From CAVYVZ01 sp963772065 (GTDB lineage Bacteria > Acidobacteriota > Vicinamibacteria > Vicinamibacterales > UBA2999): 64,000 nt of DNA. Below the pieces are notes generated by a model. That model was not told where the DNA came from. It saw only the letters and a list, made by a program, of their open reading frames with translations, and did no database searches. Positions 33,454 to 47,810 of this stretch are shown here, piece after piece (the stretch's first letter is position 1; every line of letters begins with the position of its first letter). The translations under genes and the position numbers were made by a program. The stretch lies in contig CAVYVZ010000010.1 in the NCBI GenBank assembly GCA_963772065.1, positions 558,001 through 622,000 of the forward strand, in the 5' to 3' direction.

Positions 33454-35648
33454 CTAGAAACGATACAGGTACGACGCCTTGAAGAAGAACCCGCGGCGCG
33501 TCGTCAGGTACGCTCCCGCCTGCTCCACCCACGCATCGTCCACGAACGCGCGCCGTTCGTAGAGCGATCCATATCCGACGTACGCCACGGTGCCGGGGCG
33601 GAGCTCGTAGGACGCGAGGAAGTCGGACAGCACGCGCTCGCGCAGGCTGTCGTACTGCGCGATGCCGCGAATGAAGAACTGCTTGCTGAACTGGAACGTC
33701 GTCTTCGTGTTGACCAGCTCGAGCTCGTACACGCGCGCCCGGTTGTCGGCGCGGCGGAAGTCGACGCGCTGGTACTCCACGCTCTGGTTCATGCGCGACG
33801 TCGGCTGCCACGTGATCTCGGTCGACACGTTGCGCGACCAGCCGGCAAACGGCTCGGCGGCGTCGTAGTAGATCGCCGGCCCCCAGTTGATGCGGCTGCT
33901 GACGTTGAGCCAGCGGAACGGCTGCAGGGATCCAAAGAACCTTGGCCGCCGGACGGTATACCGCACGCCTTCCCATGGCTCGAATCCGACGATGTGATCG
34001 ATTCGAAGGAACCCCTGGCGCGTGAAGCTCATTCGGCTGCCGTACACGGTGATCGACTCATCCCCGCGCGCTTTCCGGTCGCGGCCTGTCCTGCGAGTAC
34101 ACGAACGGGGTGATGCGCTTGACCCACTTGAATCGCTTGTCCGGATAGAAATTCCAGTCGGTGTACGCCCAGCCGCTCGTGATGCCGACACGGTTGTAGA
34201 ACGCCGTGTCCATCCGGAAGTCTTCATCGTAGTGCTCGACGAATCCCTGGATGTTCTGGCGCTTCGTCTCGTAGGTCCAGGTCGCCGACCCGGCGAGCGC
34301 GCCGCTCGTGCTGGAATCCGCGATGTCACGCGAGCTTGAATAGAGCACGAAGCCCCTGACGCGCTGATCCTTCCGCACACGCCACGACAGATCCGCGCCG
34401 GCCACACGATTGAAGCTGTTCGCAAATTCCGTGTCTGTCGCGATCGCCCCGATGTAGTTGCTGGCGCCAAGGCTGTACCTGCGCGCGGGCGACGTTGAAC
34501 AGCCGATCGCGCTCCGACAGCGCGGGATCGTCCTCGTGCTCGCGGCCGGCGGCGTCGTCGATGGCCGTGAGCGTCCCGAACTGAAGACGGCCAACGCTGC
34601 CCGTCACTTTGAATCCGGCGCTGGGGTCGACGATTTTCCGAGTATGGACGGCCGAGATCATGCTGCTGTCCATGGAGCTCGCAGCCAGCGTGAAGAGTCC
34701 CGCGCCCTCCATGAAGAACGGCCGCTTCTCGGAGAAAAACACGGGGAACCGCTGGTTCACCTCCACCTGGAACGCGTCGCTCTCGACCTGGCTGAAATCC
34801 GGATTGACGGTGGCTTCGAGGGTAATCGTGGACGTGAGGCCCACCTTCGCGCTGAGGCCGAAGTCGCTGTTCCGATCGATGGCCGACCAGCGGTCGGGCC
34901 GCTCGCGTCCCTGGTTCGACGAGAACGTTGCGCTCGGAATGATCTCGCGCGTCTTGATCGACGCCAGATTGTCGAACTGCAGCGACGCATGGGTCTCGAA
35001 CACCCACTTGCCCGGCTGGAGCGCGGGCCATGACACCGAGATGCCCGCCCGGCTGACCCGCCGCCAGAACAGGATGCCCATCTTCACGTCGCTGCCGCCG
35101 CGGAACCGGATCGTCTGCAGCGGCAGGCGGATTTCAACGGCGTATCCGTGCTCATTCGGGCGGCCGGCGCTGTCCCAGACGTAGTCGGGCGACTGATCTT
35201 CGTTTCCCGCCACGGTGTTGACCATGTCGAGCTGAATGCCGCTCGGGTTGACCATCAGGTGATAGGCCGTCTGCCCCGTGCCGAGGGCATCGAGGCTCAG
35301 GCCCACCCAGTCGTCGGACCAGATGTTGTCGCGGCGGGTGACGGAGGTTTTGATCTCGGACGGATTCGGGTCGTCGCACTGAAACGCGAAGTAGAGATAC
35401 CTCGCATCGTGCGCGATCCAGACGCGTGTCTGCTGCGGAATCTTGTCGCCGTGCAGCGGATTGTAGGACAGCCATTCGCCTGTTGGCTGGGGTTCGGCCC
35501 GCCAGGCAACGTCGTCCAGATGGCCGTCGATCGTGGGCGGCTCAGTAATCGCGAAGGGACGAAGGACCGAACGCGACGCGTCCTGCGCAGCCGCGGTCGA
35601 TCCTGCCACAACTATCAGGGCCAGGACGGCGAGAGAGGTCCGCATCAA
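33454..35648 (-). CDS. DUF5916 protein with N-terminal CBM9-like domain, two frame shifts
   Basis: Repaired length about 730 residues. The signal peptide is LAVLALIVVAGSTAAAQ. A carbohydrate-binding-module-9-like domain (about 35-200: PPTIDGHLDDVAWRAEPQP, RVWIAHDARYLYFAFQCDDP) is followed by the DUF5916 region, predicted as an outer-membrane beta barrel (VEVNQRFPVFFSEKRPFFME, later DKRFKWVKRITPFVYS) and ending in the aromatic FKASYLYRF, a barrel-type terminus. The frame breaks at about 34479 (one extra base) and at about 34088. The three frames join smoothly, so sequencing indels are likely. Family members are common in Acidobacteriota and Bacteroidota near peptidase and polysaccharide genes, with unproven function. 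Confidence 0.85.
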
Positions 35649-35678
35649 GGACTTCGACGGCCGCCACGGCGATATGGT

Positions 35679-36497
35679 TCACCGGCGGGTCGCAGTCCAG
35701 GCACCGCCTCGTCCGCCCGCGATCGTTCCGCGAATGACCGTGCCGTTGACCCGGCCGGTGTACTGCGCGGCTCCCACTTTGAACGTGAGCTCATCGCCCC
35801 TCAACCGGCCGCTCGAGATCGGCGCCGAGCCAAGCGTGCCCGAGACCATCTGAAACTTCTGCGTCAGCTTGAGATCGCCATCCGGCATCTGCCAGGTGCC
35901 TTCCACCTTGGCCGGCACGATCCAGAAATGCGCCGTGCACCAGCTCGATTCGCAGTCGCTCAACGTCACCGTCTCGTCTGTCTCCCAATCTTCCATCGTG
36001 AACGAATTCGACGCGATCCGCGTGCCGGGCTTCAGCTCGAGGATCTTTGGCCGGAGCTGCATGTTGATGGTGGGCAGGAGGAACATCGTGACGACGGTGG
36101 CCTTGGAGAGATCAGTTTCGAACAGATCGGCCTTCGTGAACGTCACCTTGTCGGCAACCCCTGCCTTCGCGGCGTTGCGCTTCGACAACTCCACCATGTC
36201 GGGGTTGTACTCGATGCCGAGGGCATGCGCGCCGCGCCTGGCCGCCGCAATCACCGTGCGCCCGTCGCCGGATCCGAGATCGATGACGAAATCGTTCGAC
36301 GTGACCTTTGTCAGGTCGAGCATCTTCTCGACGACGGAATCTGGAGTAGGAACCCAGACGACGTCCTTCCCGGCCTGGCCGACGGAGGGTTCGAATTGCT
36401 TCTGCGGCGGTGCAGGCGGTTGAGCGACTTGTGCATCGACGCACGCCAGCGAGATGAAAACTAAAAAGACGAGCGATCCAGTTACTCGTGTGATCAT
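35679..36497 (-). CDS. exported SAM-dependent methyltransferase-like protein
   Basis: A 272-residue protein. An N-terminal signal peptide is clear (TGSLVFLVFISLACVDAQ). It is followed by a class I methyltransferase core: DFVIDLGSGDGRTVIAAARR (SAM loop), ALGIEYNPDMVELSKRNAAK and TVVTMFLLPTINMQLRPKIL. The C-terminal 90 residues form a beta-rich domain of unknown type (GTWQMPDGDLKLTQKFQMVS) resembling a lipocalin-like or CBM module. An exported methyltransferase is odd because SAM is not known to be available outside the cytoplasm. The protein may be a binding protein, or the signal may be a membrane anchor. Downstream of a hybrid kinase gene on the same strand. Confidence 0.8.
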   Translation of the reverse strand: MITRVTGSLVFLVFISLACVDAQVAQPPAPPQKQFEPSVGQAGKDVVWVPTPDSVVEKMLDLTKVTSNDFVIDLGSGDGRTVIAAARRGAHALGIEYNPDMVELSKRNAAKAGVADKVTFTKADLFETDLSKATVVTMFLLPTINMQLRPKILELKPGTRIASNSFTMEDWETDETVTLSDCESSWCTAHFWIVPAKVEGTWQMPDGDLKLTQKFQMVSGTLGSAPISSGRLRGDELTFKVGAAQYTGRVNGTVIRGTIAGGRGGAWTATRR

Positions 36498-36518
36498 CGA
36501 TGTTCTCCCGGACAGAGA

Positions 36519-38708
36519 TTATGCATTAGGCACCCGAGTCTCATTCCACACCGAGTGCACGACCGCGACAAGCGCGGCCGGATCGACCGGCTTCTGCACG
36601 TGTCGGTGAAACCCGGCTGCCAGGGAGCGCGCCTCATCCTCGGGTCGCGAGTATGCCGTGACGGAAACGGCCATGAGCCGTTCGTTGCGGCCGTGGGCGA
36701 TCGCCAGGGCCTCGTGAAGCAACCCGTACCCGTCGACGTCGGGCATCTCGATATCGGACACCAGCACGCCGTGCGGCGAGCGGCGCAGCGCCTCCAGCGC
36801 ATCGTGGGCCGAGCTGGCCGTGGTCGCGGTCGCGCCGGCGCCCTCCAGGATCGTGGCGAACAGCGTGCGCGCCTCGGGATCGTCGTCGACGACGAGCACG
36901 CTGACGCCGTCGAGGCGAAGAGTGGAGAGGGCCTCGGGGCGCGGGGGGCGACGACCCGCGTCCGACGGCACGCCGGCAGGTGCCGGCAGACGCACGACGA
37001 AACGCGCGCCTCGATTCAGCCCGTCGCTGTTCGCCGACACGGATCCGCCGTGCAGCTCGACGAGGTTGCGGACGATGGCGAGTCCGAGGCCGAGGCCGCC
37101 GTAGCGGCGCTTCGTCCCCGCGTCCTCCTGTCGGAAGCGCTCGAACACGTGCGGCAGGAACTCGGGCGAAATGCCGACGCCGGTGTCGCTCACGGCGATC
37201 TCGACGTCGCCGCCGCTGCGTGTCACCGCGACCTCGATGCGCCCGCCGGCCGGCGTGAACTTCACGGCGTTGGAGAGCAGGTTCCAGATGATCTGCTGGA
37301 GCCGATCGGTGTCGCCGGCCACGCGGCCCGCCGCGGGATCGATCACGCTCCGGATGCGGATGTCTTTCGCTTCGGCGGCGGCGGTGACGGTCTCGATGGC
37401 ATCCTCGACGGCGCTCCCCACCTCGACCATCCGCATGTCGAGCCGCAGCTTGCCTCCGGCCGAGGCGGAGACATCGAGGAGGTCGTCGATCAGGCGCGCC
37501 TGCGCGCGCGCGTTGCGCTCGATCGTGCGAAGCGCTCCCTCGCGCTGGCGGTCGCCGACGGCGCCGACGACGAGCATGCGCGTCCAGCCGTAAATCGCCG
37601 TCAGCGGCGTCCGCAGCTCGTGCGACACCATCATGAGGAATTCGTCTTTGAGCGCGCTCGCCGCCTCGGCCTCGCGCCGGGCGTGCTGCTCCCGTTCCAG
37701 CGCCGACGCGAGGCGATCGTTGGCGTCGCGCAGGCGCACCGCTTCCAATTGCTGCGTATCCGCCAGCGCCCGCTCGGCCCGCGTCTTGGCGTCCATCTGC
37801 CAGAACAGGATCACGAGCGTGGCTACGAGCGTCACGGCGGCGGCGCCGAACTGGGCGGCCGATGCCGCGGCTTCGCGCTGCCATTCGGCGAGCACTTCTC
37901 CTTCATCGAGCGACACCGATACGACCAGCGGCGGCGTCGTCATCGCGTGAAATGCGCTGAGAAACACTGGACCACCAGCGACGAGCGGATGGCGCAGCGT
38001 GCCGTTGCTCGCGCTCTTCAGTGCGGCCTGAAGGATCGGATTGTCTTTGGCGGAATCGCCGACCTTCGTGACCGTGGACGGCTGGGAGAACAGAACCACA
38101 CCGTCGGGGTGAAACACCCAGACATTGCCGCGCTGTCCCACGTCGACGCTGCGGAACAACCGTTGTGGCACCACCGGCAGGAACGAGGCTGCGACCAGCC
38201 CCTCCATCACGCCGTCGTCGGTCGTCAGGCGCCGCCCGATGGGAATGATCAGATGAAAGGGCGGCACGACCGATGGAAACGGCGTCCCGATCAGCAGCTC
38301 TTCGCCACCCGGAGCCAGCGCACGCTGCACCAGAGGTTGATCGCGCCGCGACTCTCCGATGACTTCCGGACGCGTCGAATGGCGAATGATGCCGTCGCGG
38401 TCGAGGATCGTGATCGCGCCAACGCTCGTCAGACCGGGCTTGGCAGACGCCAGGATGGGGGCCCAGTTCCTCGCGGGCGCGGCCGGACCGCCAACACGGC
38501 GGCTGTGCAGCGCCAGCTGACGCAGCGACGCATCGCCTGCGGAAAACGTCTCGCCGAGATAGGCCGAAATGATGAGCGCGAGATTTTCGGCGCGGGCCAT
38601 CGCCGCACTGAGCGCTTCCGCGCGCGCCCATCGCAGGTCGGCGGCGCGCAACGTCGCCATCGTGACCAGCACGCCGAGCGTGATCGCGGCGATCAGCAGC
38701 TTTCGCAC
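36519..38708 (-). CDS. membrane-bound hybrid histidine kinase
   Basis: A 729-residue protein. The first membrane segment is at about 3-20, and an extracytoplasmic Cache-like sensor domain follows at about 30-280 (LTSVGAITILDRDGIIRHST, VWVFHPDGVVLFSQPSTVTK). The second membrane segment is at about 285-303, then a coiled coil (305-355). The HisKA box reads VSHELRTPLTAIYGW with phospho-acceptor His363. The HATPase has an N box (NLLSNAVKF, about 476-484), SDTGVGI and GGLGLGLAIV. A C-terminal receiver (about 600-720) has the acidic pair LVVDDD and phospho-acceptor Asp652 in SDIEMPDVDG. No DNA-binding output is present, so it probably passes phosphate on to another protein. The gene for the exported methyltransferase lies about 20 bases downstream, so they may be co-transcribed. 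Confidence 0.93.
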   Translation of the reverse strand: MRKLLIAAITLGVLVTMATLRAADLRWARAEALSAAMARAENLALIISAYLGETFSAGDASLRQLALHSRRVGGPAAPARNWAPILASAKPGLTSVGAITILDRDGIIRHSTRPEVIGESRRDQPLVQRALAPGGEELLIGTPFPSVVPPFHLIIPIGRRLTTDDGVMEGLVAASFLPVVPQRLFRSVDVGQRGNVWVFHPDGVVLFSQPSTVTKVGDSAKDNPILQAALKSASNGTLRHPLVAGGPVFLSAFHAMTTPPLVVSVSLDEGEVLAEWQREAAASAAQFGAAAVTLVATLVILFWQMDAKTRAERALADTQQLEAVRLRDANDRLASALEREQHARREAEAASALKDEFLMMVSHELRTPLTAIYGWTRMLVVGAVGDRQREGALRTIERNARAQARLIDDLLDVSASAGGKLRLDMRMVEVGSAVEDAIETVTAAAEAKDIRIRSVIDPAAGRVAGDTDRLQQIIWNLLSNAVKFTPAGGRIEVAVTRSGGDVEIAVSDTGVGISPEFLPHVFERFRQEDAGTKRRYGGLGLGLAIVRNLVELHGGSVSANSDGLNRGARFVVRLPAPAGVPSDAGRRPPRPEALSTLRLDGVSVLVVDDDPEARTLFATILEGAGATATTASSAHDALEALRRSPHGVLVSDIEMPDVDGYGLLHEALAIAHGRNERLMAVSVTAYSRPEDEARSLAAGFHRHVQKPVDPAALVAVVHSVWNETRVPNA

Positions 38709-38837
38709 CGCGGGTCATTGTTGATCAGCCACCCCCGATATGGCCGTGCTGGCGACGGGCATTTTCGGCCGGAGACGGCCCTCACCCTGGCGGATGAGCG
38801 GGCGCGCGAACCGGGACCGACGGTCTATCATCGGCAC

Positions 38838-39848
38838 ATGGATGGCGCTTCCGCCAGCGTCCCGCTCATAGACGTCGAGCCTCTCGTGGCTGCGACAGGC
38901 CGTCGCGAGGACGCCGCGAGCGCGATCGAACGTGCGTGCCGCGAGCACGGCTTCTTCTATGTCGTCAATCATGGCGTCGACGAGGAGCTTCAGCGTGACC
39001 TCGAACACGTGAGCCGCCGCTTCTTCTCGCAAGACCGCGCGACGAAGATGGAGATCTCGATGGACCGCGGCGGCCGCGCGTGGCGCGGCTACTTTCCTGT
39101 CGGCGGAGAGCTGACGTCAGGCAAGCCCGATGTGAAGGAAGGCATCTACTTCGGCGCGGAGCTGCCGGCGGATCATCCGCTCGTCCGGGCCGGCACGCCG
39201 CTCCACGGCCCCAACCTGTTTCCCCGAGCACATGCCGGAGCTGCGCGATGCGGTGTTGCGCTACATGGAGGCGATGACGCGGCTCGGGCACGCACTGATG
39301 GAAGGCATCGCGCTGAGCCTCGGGCTCGAACGCCGCGTATTTCGCCGAGCGATACACCGCCGACCCGCTCACGCTGTTTCGAATCTTCAACTACCCGGGC
39401 GATCCGCAGGCCCAGGGTGACGAGCCGCGCTGGGGCGTCGGCGAGCACACCGATTACGGCCTGCTCACGATCCTCAAGCAGGACGACACCGGCGGTCTGC
39501 AGGTGAAATCACGCGAGCGGCTGGATTGCGGCCCCGCCCATCGCGGGCGCGTTCCTGTGCAACATCGGCGACATGCTCGACCGCATGACGGCCGGCCGCT
39601 ACCGGTCGACGCCGCATCGCGTCCGGAACGTCACGCGACGCGACCGGCTCTCGTTTCCATTCTTCTTCGATCCCAACTTCAACGCCGAGATCAGGCCGAT
39701 CCTCTCCGCTGACGCGTCGCAGGTCGCAAGCGATCACGCCGAGCGGTGGGACCGCGCCAGCGTGCACGAGTTCGAGGGCACGTACGGCGACTACGTCCTC
39801 GCCAAAGTCTCGAAGGTGTTCCCGCAGCTCCGGCAACAGGTCAGGTAA
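38838..39848 (+). CDS. 2-oxoglutarate/Fe(II) oxygenase, isopenicillin-N-synthase type, three frame shifts
   Basis: Repaired length about 335 residues. Begins VPLIDVEPLVAATGRR and REHGFFYVVNHGVDEELQRD (the N-terminal DIOX domain). After a break at about 39225: MPELRDAVLRYMEAMTRLGH. After one at about 39333: RYTADPLTLFRIFNYPGDPQ and the iron-ligand block GEHTDYGLLTILKQDDTGGL (His and Asp). After a third at about 39515: GAFLCNIGDMLDRMTAGRYR and STPHRV (second His), with DRLSFPFFFDPNF supplying the oxoglutarate-binding Arg-x-Ser. All ligands survive, so the protein is probably active and the breaks are sequence errors. Substrate unknown; it lies tail to tail, two bases apart, with the CsgG/SH3-like gene. 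Confidence 0.85.
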
Positions 39849-39849
39849 T

Positions 39850-40890
39850 TCACGGTTTGACCATCAGGACGATCTTGACCCAGCCCGATGCGCTGGCGCC
39901 CTGGACGTTGATGTAGCCGTCCTTCTCCCCTCCGATCACGACGACCTCGTCGCTCCTCGCAAGCGTCGCCAGCACCTTCGCGGTGTCGGCGGGGGTGGCG
40001 AGAAGCTTTACGTTCGCGATCTTCGGCACCAGCACGTCGCCTTCGCCGAACACCGCGCCCGTCTTGGTCTTGCCGCCGGCCGCTGCTTCGTCCTTGAGGG
40101 TCCCGACGTTGCGTTGCAGGCTCGCGTCGCCGCGCACGACGCCGACGATGTTGTTGTAGTTGTCCATGAAGGCGGCGGCGATGATCTTGCCCTCGTTCGT
40201 GTTGCCGTATCCGCCGGCCGCCGCGCCCACTCCGCCGCCGAACAGCATGCCGCCGAGGCGCAGGTCGGCCTTCCGCGTGCTTCCCTCGGCGGCGCTGACC
40301 TGGACGCCGCTCCGGGCGTCGGCGAACAGCATGCTCGTCTGCGCCTCCTTGAACTTCAGACCGCCGGCCACGGCGCCGACGACCGGCGCCGATCGCCCGA
40401 AGAGCCCGCCAACTGCGCCGCCGACGCCGCCGGCGTTGCCTTCGGAGAACACCACGTTCGGTGTGAGCACGAAGTCGGCCGCCACCATCTGCCCGCCGCC
40501 GACGTTCGAGCTCTGTCGCAGCTGACCCGAATCGGCGAGCGCGCGCTCCTGCATCATGTTCTGCATGCCGACGCCGCGCTCGACCACGATGAAGCAGTTC
40601 GACTGCTGGATCATCATGCGGATCAGGCCGACGGGCGATGAGAGACCATAGCCCGAGAGCGATCGCATCACGTAGTCCTGCGGTTCGACGACGGCGACGG
40701 CGCCCATCGGCTTGTCGCAGTGCTGCAGGCCCTTGTCGCCGACGCCGCCCTCGGTGCCGGCGGCGCCCTGGACGACGCTGCCGCCCTGCCCCTGTTTCGG
40801 GCCGGTAACCCCCTGCGACCAGACGGTGGCGGCAGACAGCCCCAGGCATGCAGCCAGTACAAGACAGCCGCGCGTGCGGTGGATCGACAT
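39850..40890 (-). CDS. exported CsgG-like protein with C-terminal SH3-type domain
   Basis: A 346-residue protein. Signal peptide LVLAACLGLSAATVWSQG. The central part resembles the CsgG/curli-secretion-like family: VGLIRMMIQQSNCFIVVERG, MMQERALADSGQLRQSSNVG, VAADFVLTPNVVFSEGNAGG. It has a very glycine-rich insert and NNIVGVVRGDASLQRNVG. A bacterial SH3-like domain closes it (NVKLLATPADTAKVLATLAR to GYINVQGASASGWVKIVLMV). CsgG forms a secretion pore, while the shorter cousins are periplasmic lipoprotein-like, and no lipobox Cys is seen here. Cell-wall or envelope role inferred. Start ATG 40890 chosen for the clean signal peptide. Confidence 0.75.
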   Translation of the reverse strand: MSIHRTRGCLVLAACLGLSAATVWSQGVTGPKQGQGGSVVQGAAGTEGGVGDKGLQHCDKPMGAVAVVEPQDYVMRSLSGYGLSSPVGLIRMMIQQSNCFIVVERGVGMQNMMQERALADSGQLRQSSNVGGGQMVAADFVLTPNVVFSEGNAGGVGGAVGGLFGRSAPVVGAVAGGLKFKEAQTSMLFADARSGVQVSAAEGSTRKADLRLGGMLFGGGVGAAAGGYGNTNEGKIIAAAFMDNYNNIVGVVRGDASLQRNVGTLKDEAAAGGKTKTGAVFGEGDVLVPKIANVKLLATPADTAKVLATLARSDEVVVIGGEKDGYINVQGASASGWVKIVLMVKP

Positions 40891-40970
40891 GGTCAGACTC
40901 CTCGAAATAGCGTTTTGAAAGGATGGAGAACCGTCTTCTACACCAACCGGGCCGCCGCGATCCATCACAA

Positions 40971-41897
40971 TCAGCCGAACGCGGCCCGAAGGACCTCGAG
41001 GCTCTTTGGCACGGCGGTCGACGGATCCTCTTTGCCCTCCATCTCCAGAGAAACCCATCCCGTGAAGTTCGCCTTGCGAAGCGTGGCGGCGATCCGCTGG
41101 TAGTCGAGATCGAGCGTGTACCACTCGCCGCCGCCATAGTAGGTTTTCGCCTGCACGATTGAAGCGTGCGGCGCGAGCTTCTCGATTTCGGGATAGGGAT
41201 CGCCGGGAAAGTTGCCGGTATCGAGATTGATCCCGAGCCACGGCGACGCGACCGCCTGGTGAATACGCAGCAGGTGTTCGGTGCGCGTGGTCAGACCCCA
41301 GTGATTCTCGAGCGCGAGCAGCACGCCGGCACGCTCCGCCGCGGGCAGGCACGCGCGAATGCCCTCGATGCACCAGCGAAACGCGTCTTCGTCGGTGAAC
41401 CCCTGGATGGGAGGCTCGTCGCCCTTCACCTTCATCAGGTCGTCGAACGACGGGATCGTGTTCCACCGGCCTGAATTGAGCCGAATGCTGGGAATGCCGA
41501 GGCGCGCCGCGAGGTCGATGCAGCGGATCGTGTGCGCAACCGCTTCCTCGCGTTCCTCGGGTTTCGGCGAGATGAAATCCTGGTGAATCGACAGCATGAC
41601 GAGGTCGAGGCCCTGCCGAAACGCGGCTTGCTTCAGTTTGTTGAGATAGGCCGGCGACTCGTCCGTCATCTGCCGGTGAAGGATCTCGACGCCGTCGAAG
41701 CCGAGGCGCGCCGCATCGGCAATCACCTGCTCCACGGGGTACTTCGGCGTGCGGAAGTGCCAGTACGAATAGGTCGAGACGGCAAGCTTGATTCGCCCGT
41801 GCGTCGCCGCACGCGGCGGCTGCGCGGCGGGCACGTGAAAGAGCGGCGGCAGCAGCGAAGCGCCGCCCACCTGGAGAAACTCTCGTCGAGATGCCAT
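40971..41897 (-). CDS. Tat-exported sugar-phosphate isomerase/epimerase-like TIM barrel
   Basis: A 308-residue protein. Twin-arginine signal at the start: SRREFLQVGGASLLPPLF. The xylose-isomerase-like barrel shows RLGFDGVEILHRQMTDESPA, LDLVMLSIHQDF, LLALENHWGLTT (metal Glu), GINLDTGNFPGDPYPEI (metal Asp/Asn), VQAKTYYG and a final WVSLEMEGKEDPSTAV (Glu ligand). All four metal-site residues of the family appear to be present. Such periplasmic proteins are widespread in Acidobacteriota and Planctomycetota and are presumed to act on sugars before import. No catabolic operon is attached here. Confidence 0.88.
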   Translation of the reverse strand: MASRREFLQVGGASLLPPLFHVPAAQPPRAATHGRIKLAVSTYSYWHFRTPKYPVEQVIADAARLGFDGVEILHRQMTDESPAYLNKLKQAAFRQGLDLVMLSIHQDFISPKPEEREEAVAHTIRCIDLAARLGIPSIRLNSGRWNTIPSFDDLMKVKGDEPPIQGFTDEDAFRWCIEGIRACLPAAERAGVLLALENHWGLTTRTEHLLRIHQAVASPWLGINLDTGNFPGDPYPEIEKLAPHASIVQAKTYYGGGEWYTLDLDYQRIAATLRKANFTGWVSLEMEGKEDPSTAVPKSLEVLRAAFG

Positions 41898-42031
41898 GGC
41901 GCATCATCCTAGCCGAAGTGGGCCTCCGCACGCGCGCCCGTGCGCGCACATGTGCATCGCGCACAGGGGCACGAAAGTCCCGGGAATTCCATCAAGACTG
42001 ACACCCTTCGCCCACCGATCCGCGGCACCTC

Positions 42032-45699
<3,668 letters not shown>

Positions 45700-45794
45700 G
45701 GATCCGCCGGCCGCCTGGAACAGCCGGACCACGTTACAAACAAAGAACTTTTCGTGCCGGGGCCTTGAGCTAATATCAGCAAACCAAAAGATAT

Positions 45795-47810
45795 ATGACG
45801 GCCCTCTTCCGAGGTGCGGCGCTTGGCGGCGTTTTCCTCCTGGCGGCCCTTCCAGCCTTCGGCCAGGGCGACGATCGGCTCGTCGCTGAACGGGTATTGC
45901 GCCTTGGGGGCGCGGTCATCCTCGAAGGGCAACACCGGCCGATCCTCGACCTCGATGACCTGCCGGATACCGCCTTCCGGCTGCACACCCTCGATCTGGT
46001 CGGCGTGTCGATGGGCGCCTGGGGCTTGAAGGATGAACTGTCCCGGCTGCCCGCGATCCCGCACCTGAAGGAGCTCTATATAAACGGCCGGCTCTGGTAC
46101 AACCAGCCTGTCTCACTCGTCGCCGATACCATCGGGCTGTTCTCCTGGGCGGCCAACCTGGAGAAGCTGGTGCTCAGCAAGCCCGTGCAGACCTACATCC
46201 CACTCGAGGATCAGGTCTTGAACCGACTGTCGGTGCTTTCCGGGATCGAGGAGATGCGGCTGCACCAGACGCGTCTGCCAGGCAACGGCGCTCGCACCGT
46301 TCACCAAGCTGAAGCACCTCGATCTGAGGCACAACCGCTTTTTCGACGATCGTGGCCTCCGGCACGTCGGCCGGATGACCGGCCTGACGAAGCTGTATCT
46401 GACCGGCACGTCGATCACCGACGAGGGTCTGCGGAACCTCGGCGGTCTTGCGGATCTGATCGAGCTCGATCTCGATGGCACCGGCGTGTCGGATGCCGGG
46501 CTCGCGCACCTCGCCGGGCTGACGAAGCTGCGTCGCCTCAACCTTCAAGGATCGAACGTGACCGATGCGGGCCTCGTGCACCTCGCGGGCATGACGAGCC
46601 TCGAGGAGCTGACGCTCTACCGCACGAAGGTCTCCAATGCCGGACTCGCGCGGCTCGCGCCATTGAAACAGCTCCGCGACCTCGATGTTCGGTACAGCCG
46701 AGTGACGCCGGCGGGCGTCAAGGAGCTCCGGGCGAGCGTTCCGGACGTCGGCGTCCTCTTCGACGAATCGTCGAACCGTGCGTCGAGCCGCTCGGCGGAA
46801 GCCGCGTCGATGAAGGGCAAAGGCGAAGAGGCCGTCGCCAAGTGGCTGCAGTCGATCGGCGCGGCGGTGAAATCTCGCGACGGCCACGTCGATCGCCGTG
46901 TCGCTTGCGTCTTCCTCGATCACCGATCGCGAGGTCGCCCTGCTGCAGGAGCTGCCGCAGCTCGAGGAGCTCAGCCTTCGCGATACGGAGATCAGCGATC
47001 GCGGGCGCCGCGCACCTGTCTCGGCATCGCGACCCTTCAGGCGCTCGATCTCAGTCACACGCTGCTCTCCGATTCCGCGCTCGACGTCGCTCGCGCCGCT
47101 GACGCAGCTTCGCAGCCTGGACCTCAGTCATACGCTGGTCGAAGGCACGGGGCTGGGCGCGCTGGCCGGGCTCGGCGCGCTGCGCGAGATCAAGTTCAGC
47201 CAACACGCCGCTCGGCGACGAGGGTCTGGCGCACCTCGCCGCGCTGACGTCGCTGGAGCGCTTGTCGCTCGAGTACACCGACGTGACGGACAAGGGCCTC
47301 GCACACCTCGCGCCGCTTCAGAAGCTGACGCACCTCGATCTTTCCGGCGCAGACGTCGGGGACGCGGGGCTGGCGAGCATCGGCAAGCTCACGCAGCTCC
47401 TCGAGCTGCAGGTGAACTACGGCCGGTTCACCGACGCCGGGCTGGCGCCGCTTGTGGCGGTCGCCGGACTGAAGCGGCTCGGTCTCGCGAGGACGCGGGT
47501 CGGCGACGCCGGCATGGACGCGGTTGGGAAGCTGACGAACCTCGAATCACTCGACCTGGATTACACGGGCGTCGGCGACGCGGGCATCGCGAAGCTGAGC
47601 GGCCTCACGAAGCTGGTCGCTCTCGAGCTGGACAGCGTGGACCTCACCGATTCCGGCGTCCCGCACCTCGCCGGCCTGCGGGGCCTGCGACAGCTGGACC
47701 TGTATCACACGCTGGTGACCGAGAAGGGATTCCAGCAGTTGAAGTCTGCCCTGCCGGAATGCCAGATTCATTACGATCGCGATTCCGCCAGGCGCGAGCG
47801 GCGGAGCTGA
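45795..47810 (+). CDS. exported leucine-rich-repeat protein 1, many frame shifts
   Basis: About 670 residues when repaired. Signal peptide (LGGVFLLAALPAFGQG). The rest is a ladder of 24-residue leucine-rich repeats of the ribonuclease-inhibitor-like type, for example LTGTSITDEGLRNLGGLADL, NLQGSNVTDAGLVHLAGMTS, LSLEYTDVTDKGLAHLAPLQ and LDLDYTGVGDAGIAKLSGLT. It ends LVTEKGFQQLKSALPECQIH, a common cap. Breaks at about 46290, 46890, 47000, 47090 and 47205 shift frame without losing the repeat register, which argues for sequence errors. Leu-rich-repeat ladders bind proteins, and the partner is unknown. Its stop overlaps the ATG of the second such gene. Confidence 0.85.

Noticed and set aside
36555..39506. 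983-residue plus-strand open frame
   Set aside because: Its first 760 codons are antisense to the hybrid kinase. Only the end, from ATG 38838, is real (the 2OG oxygenase start).
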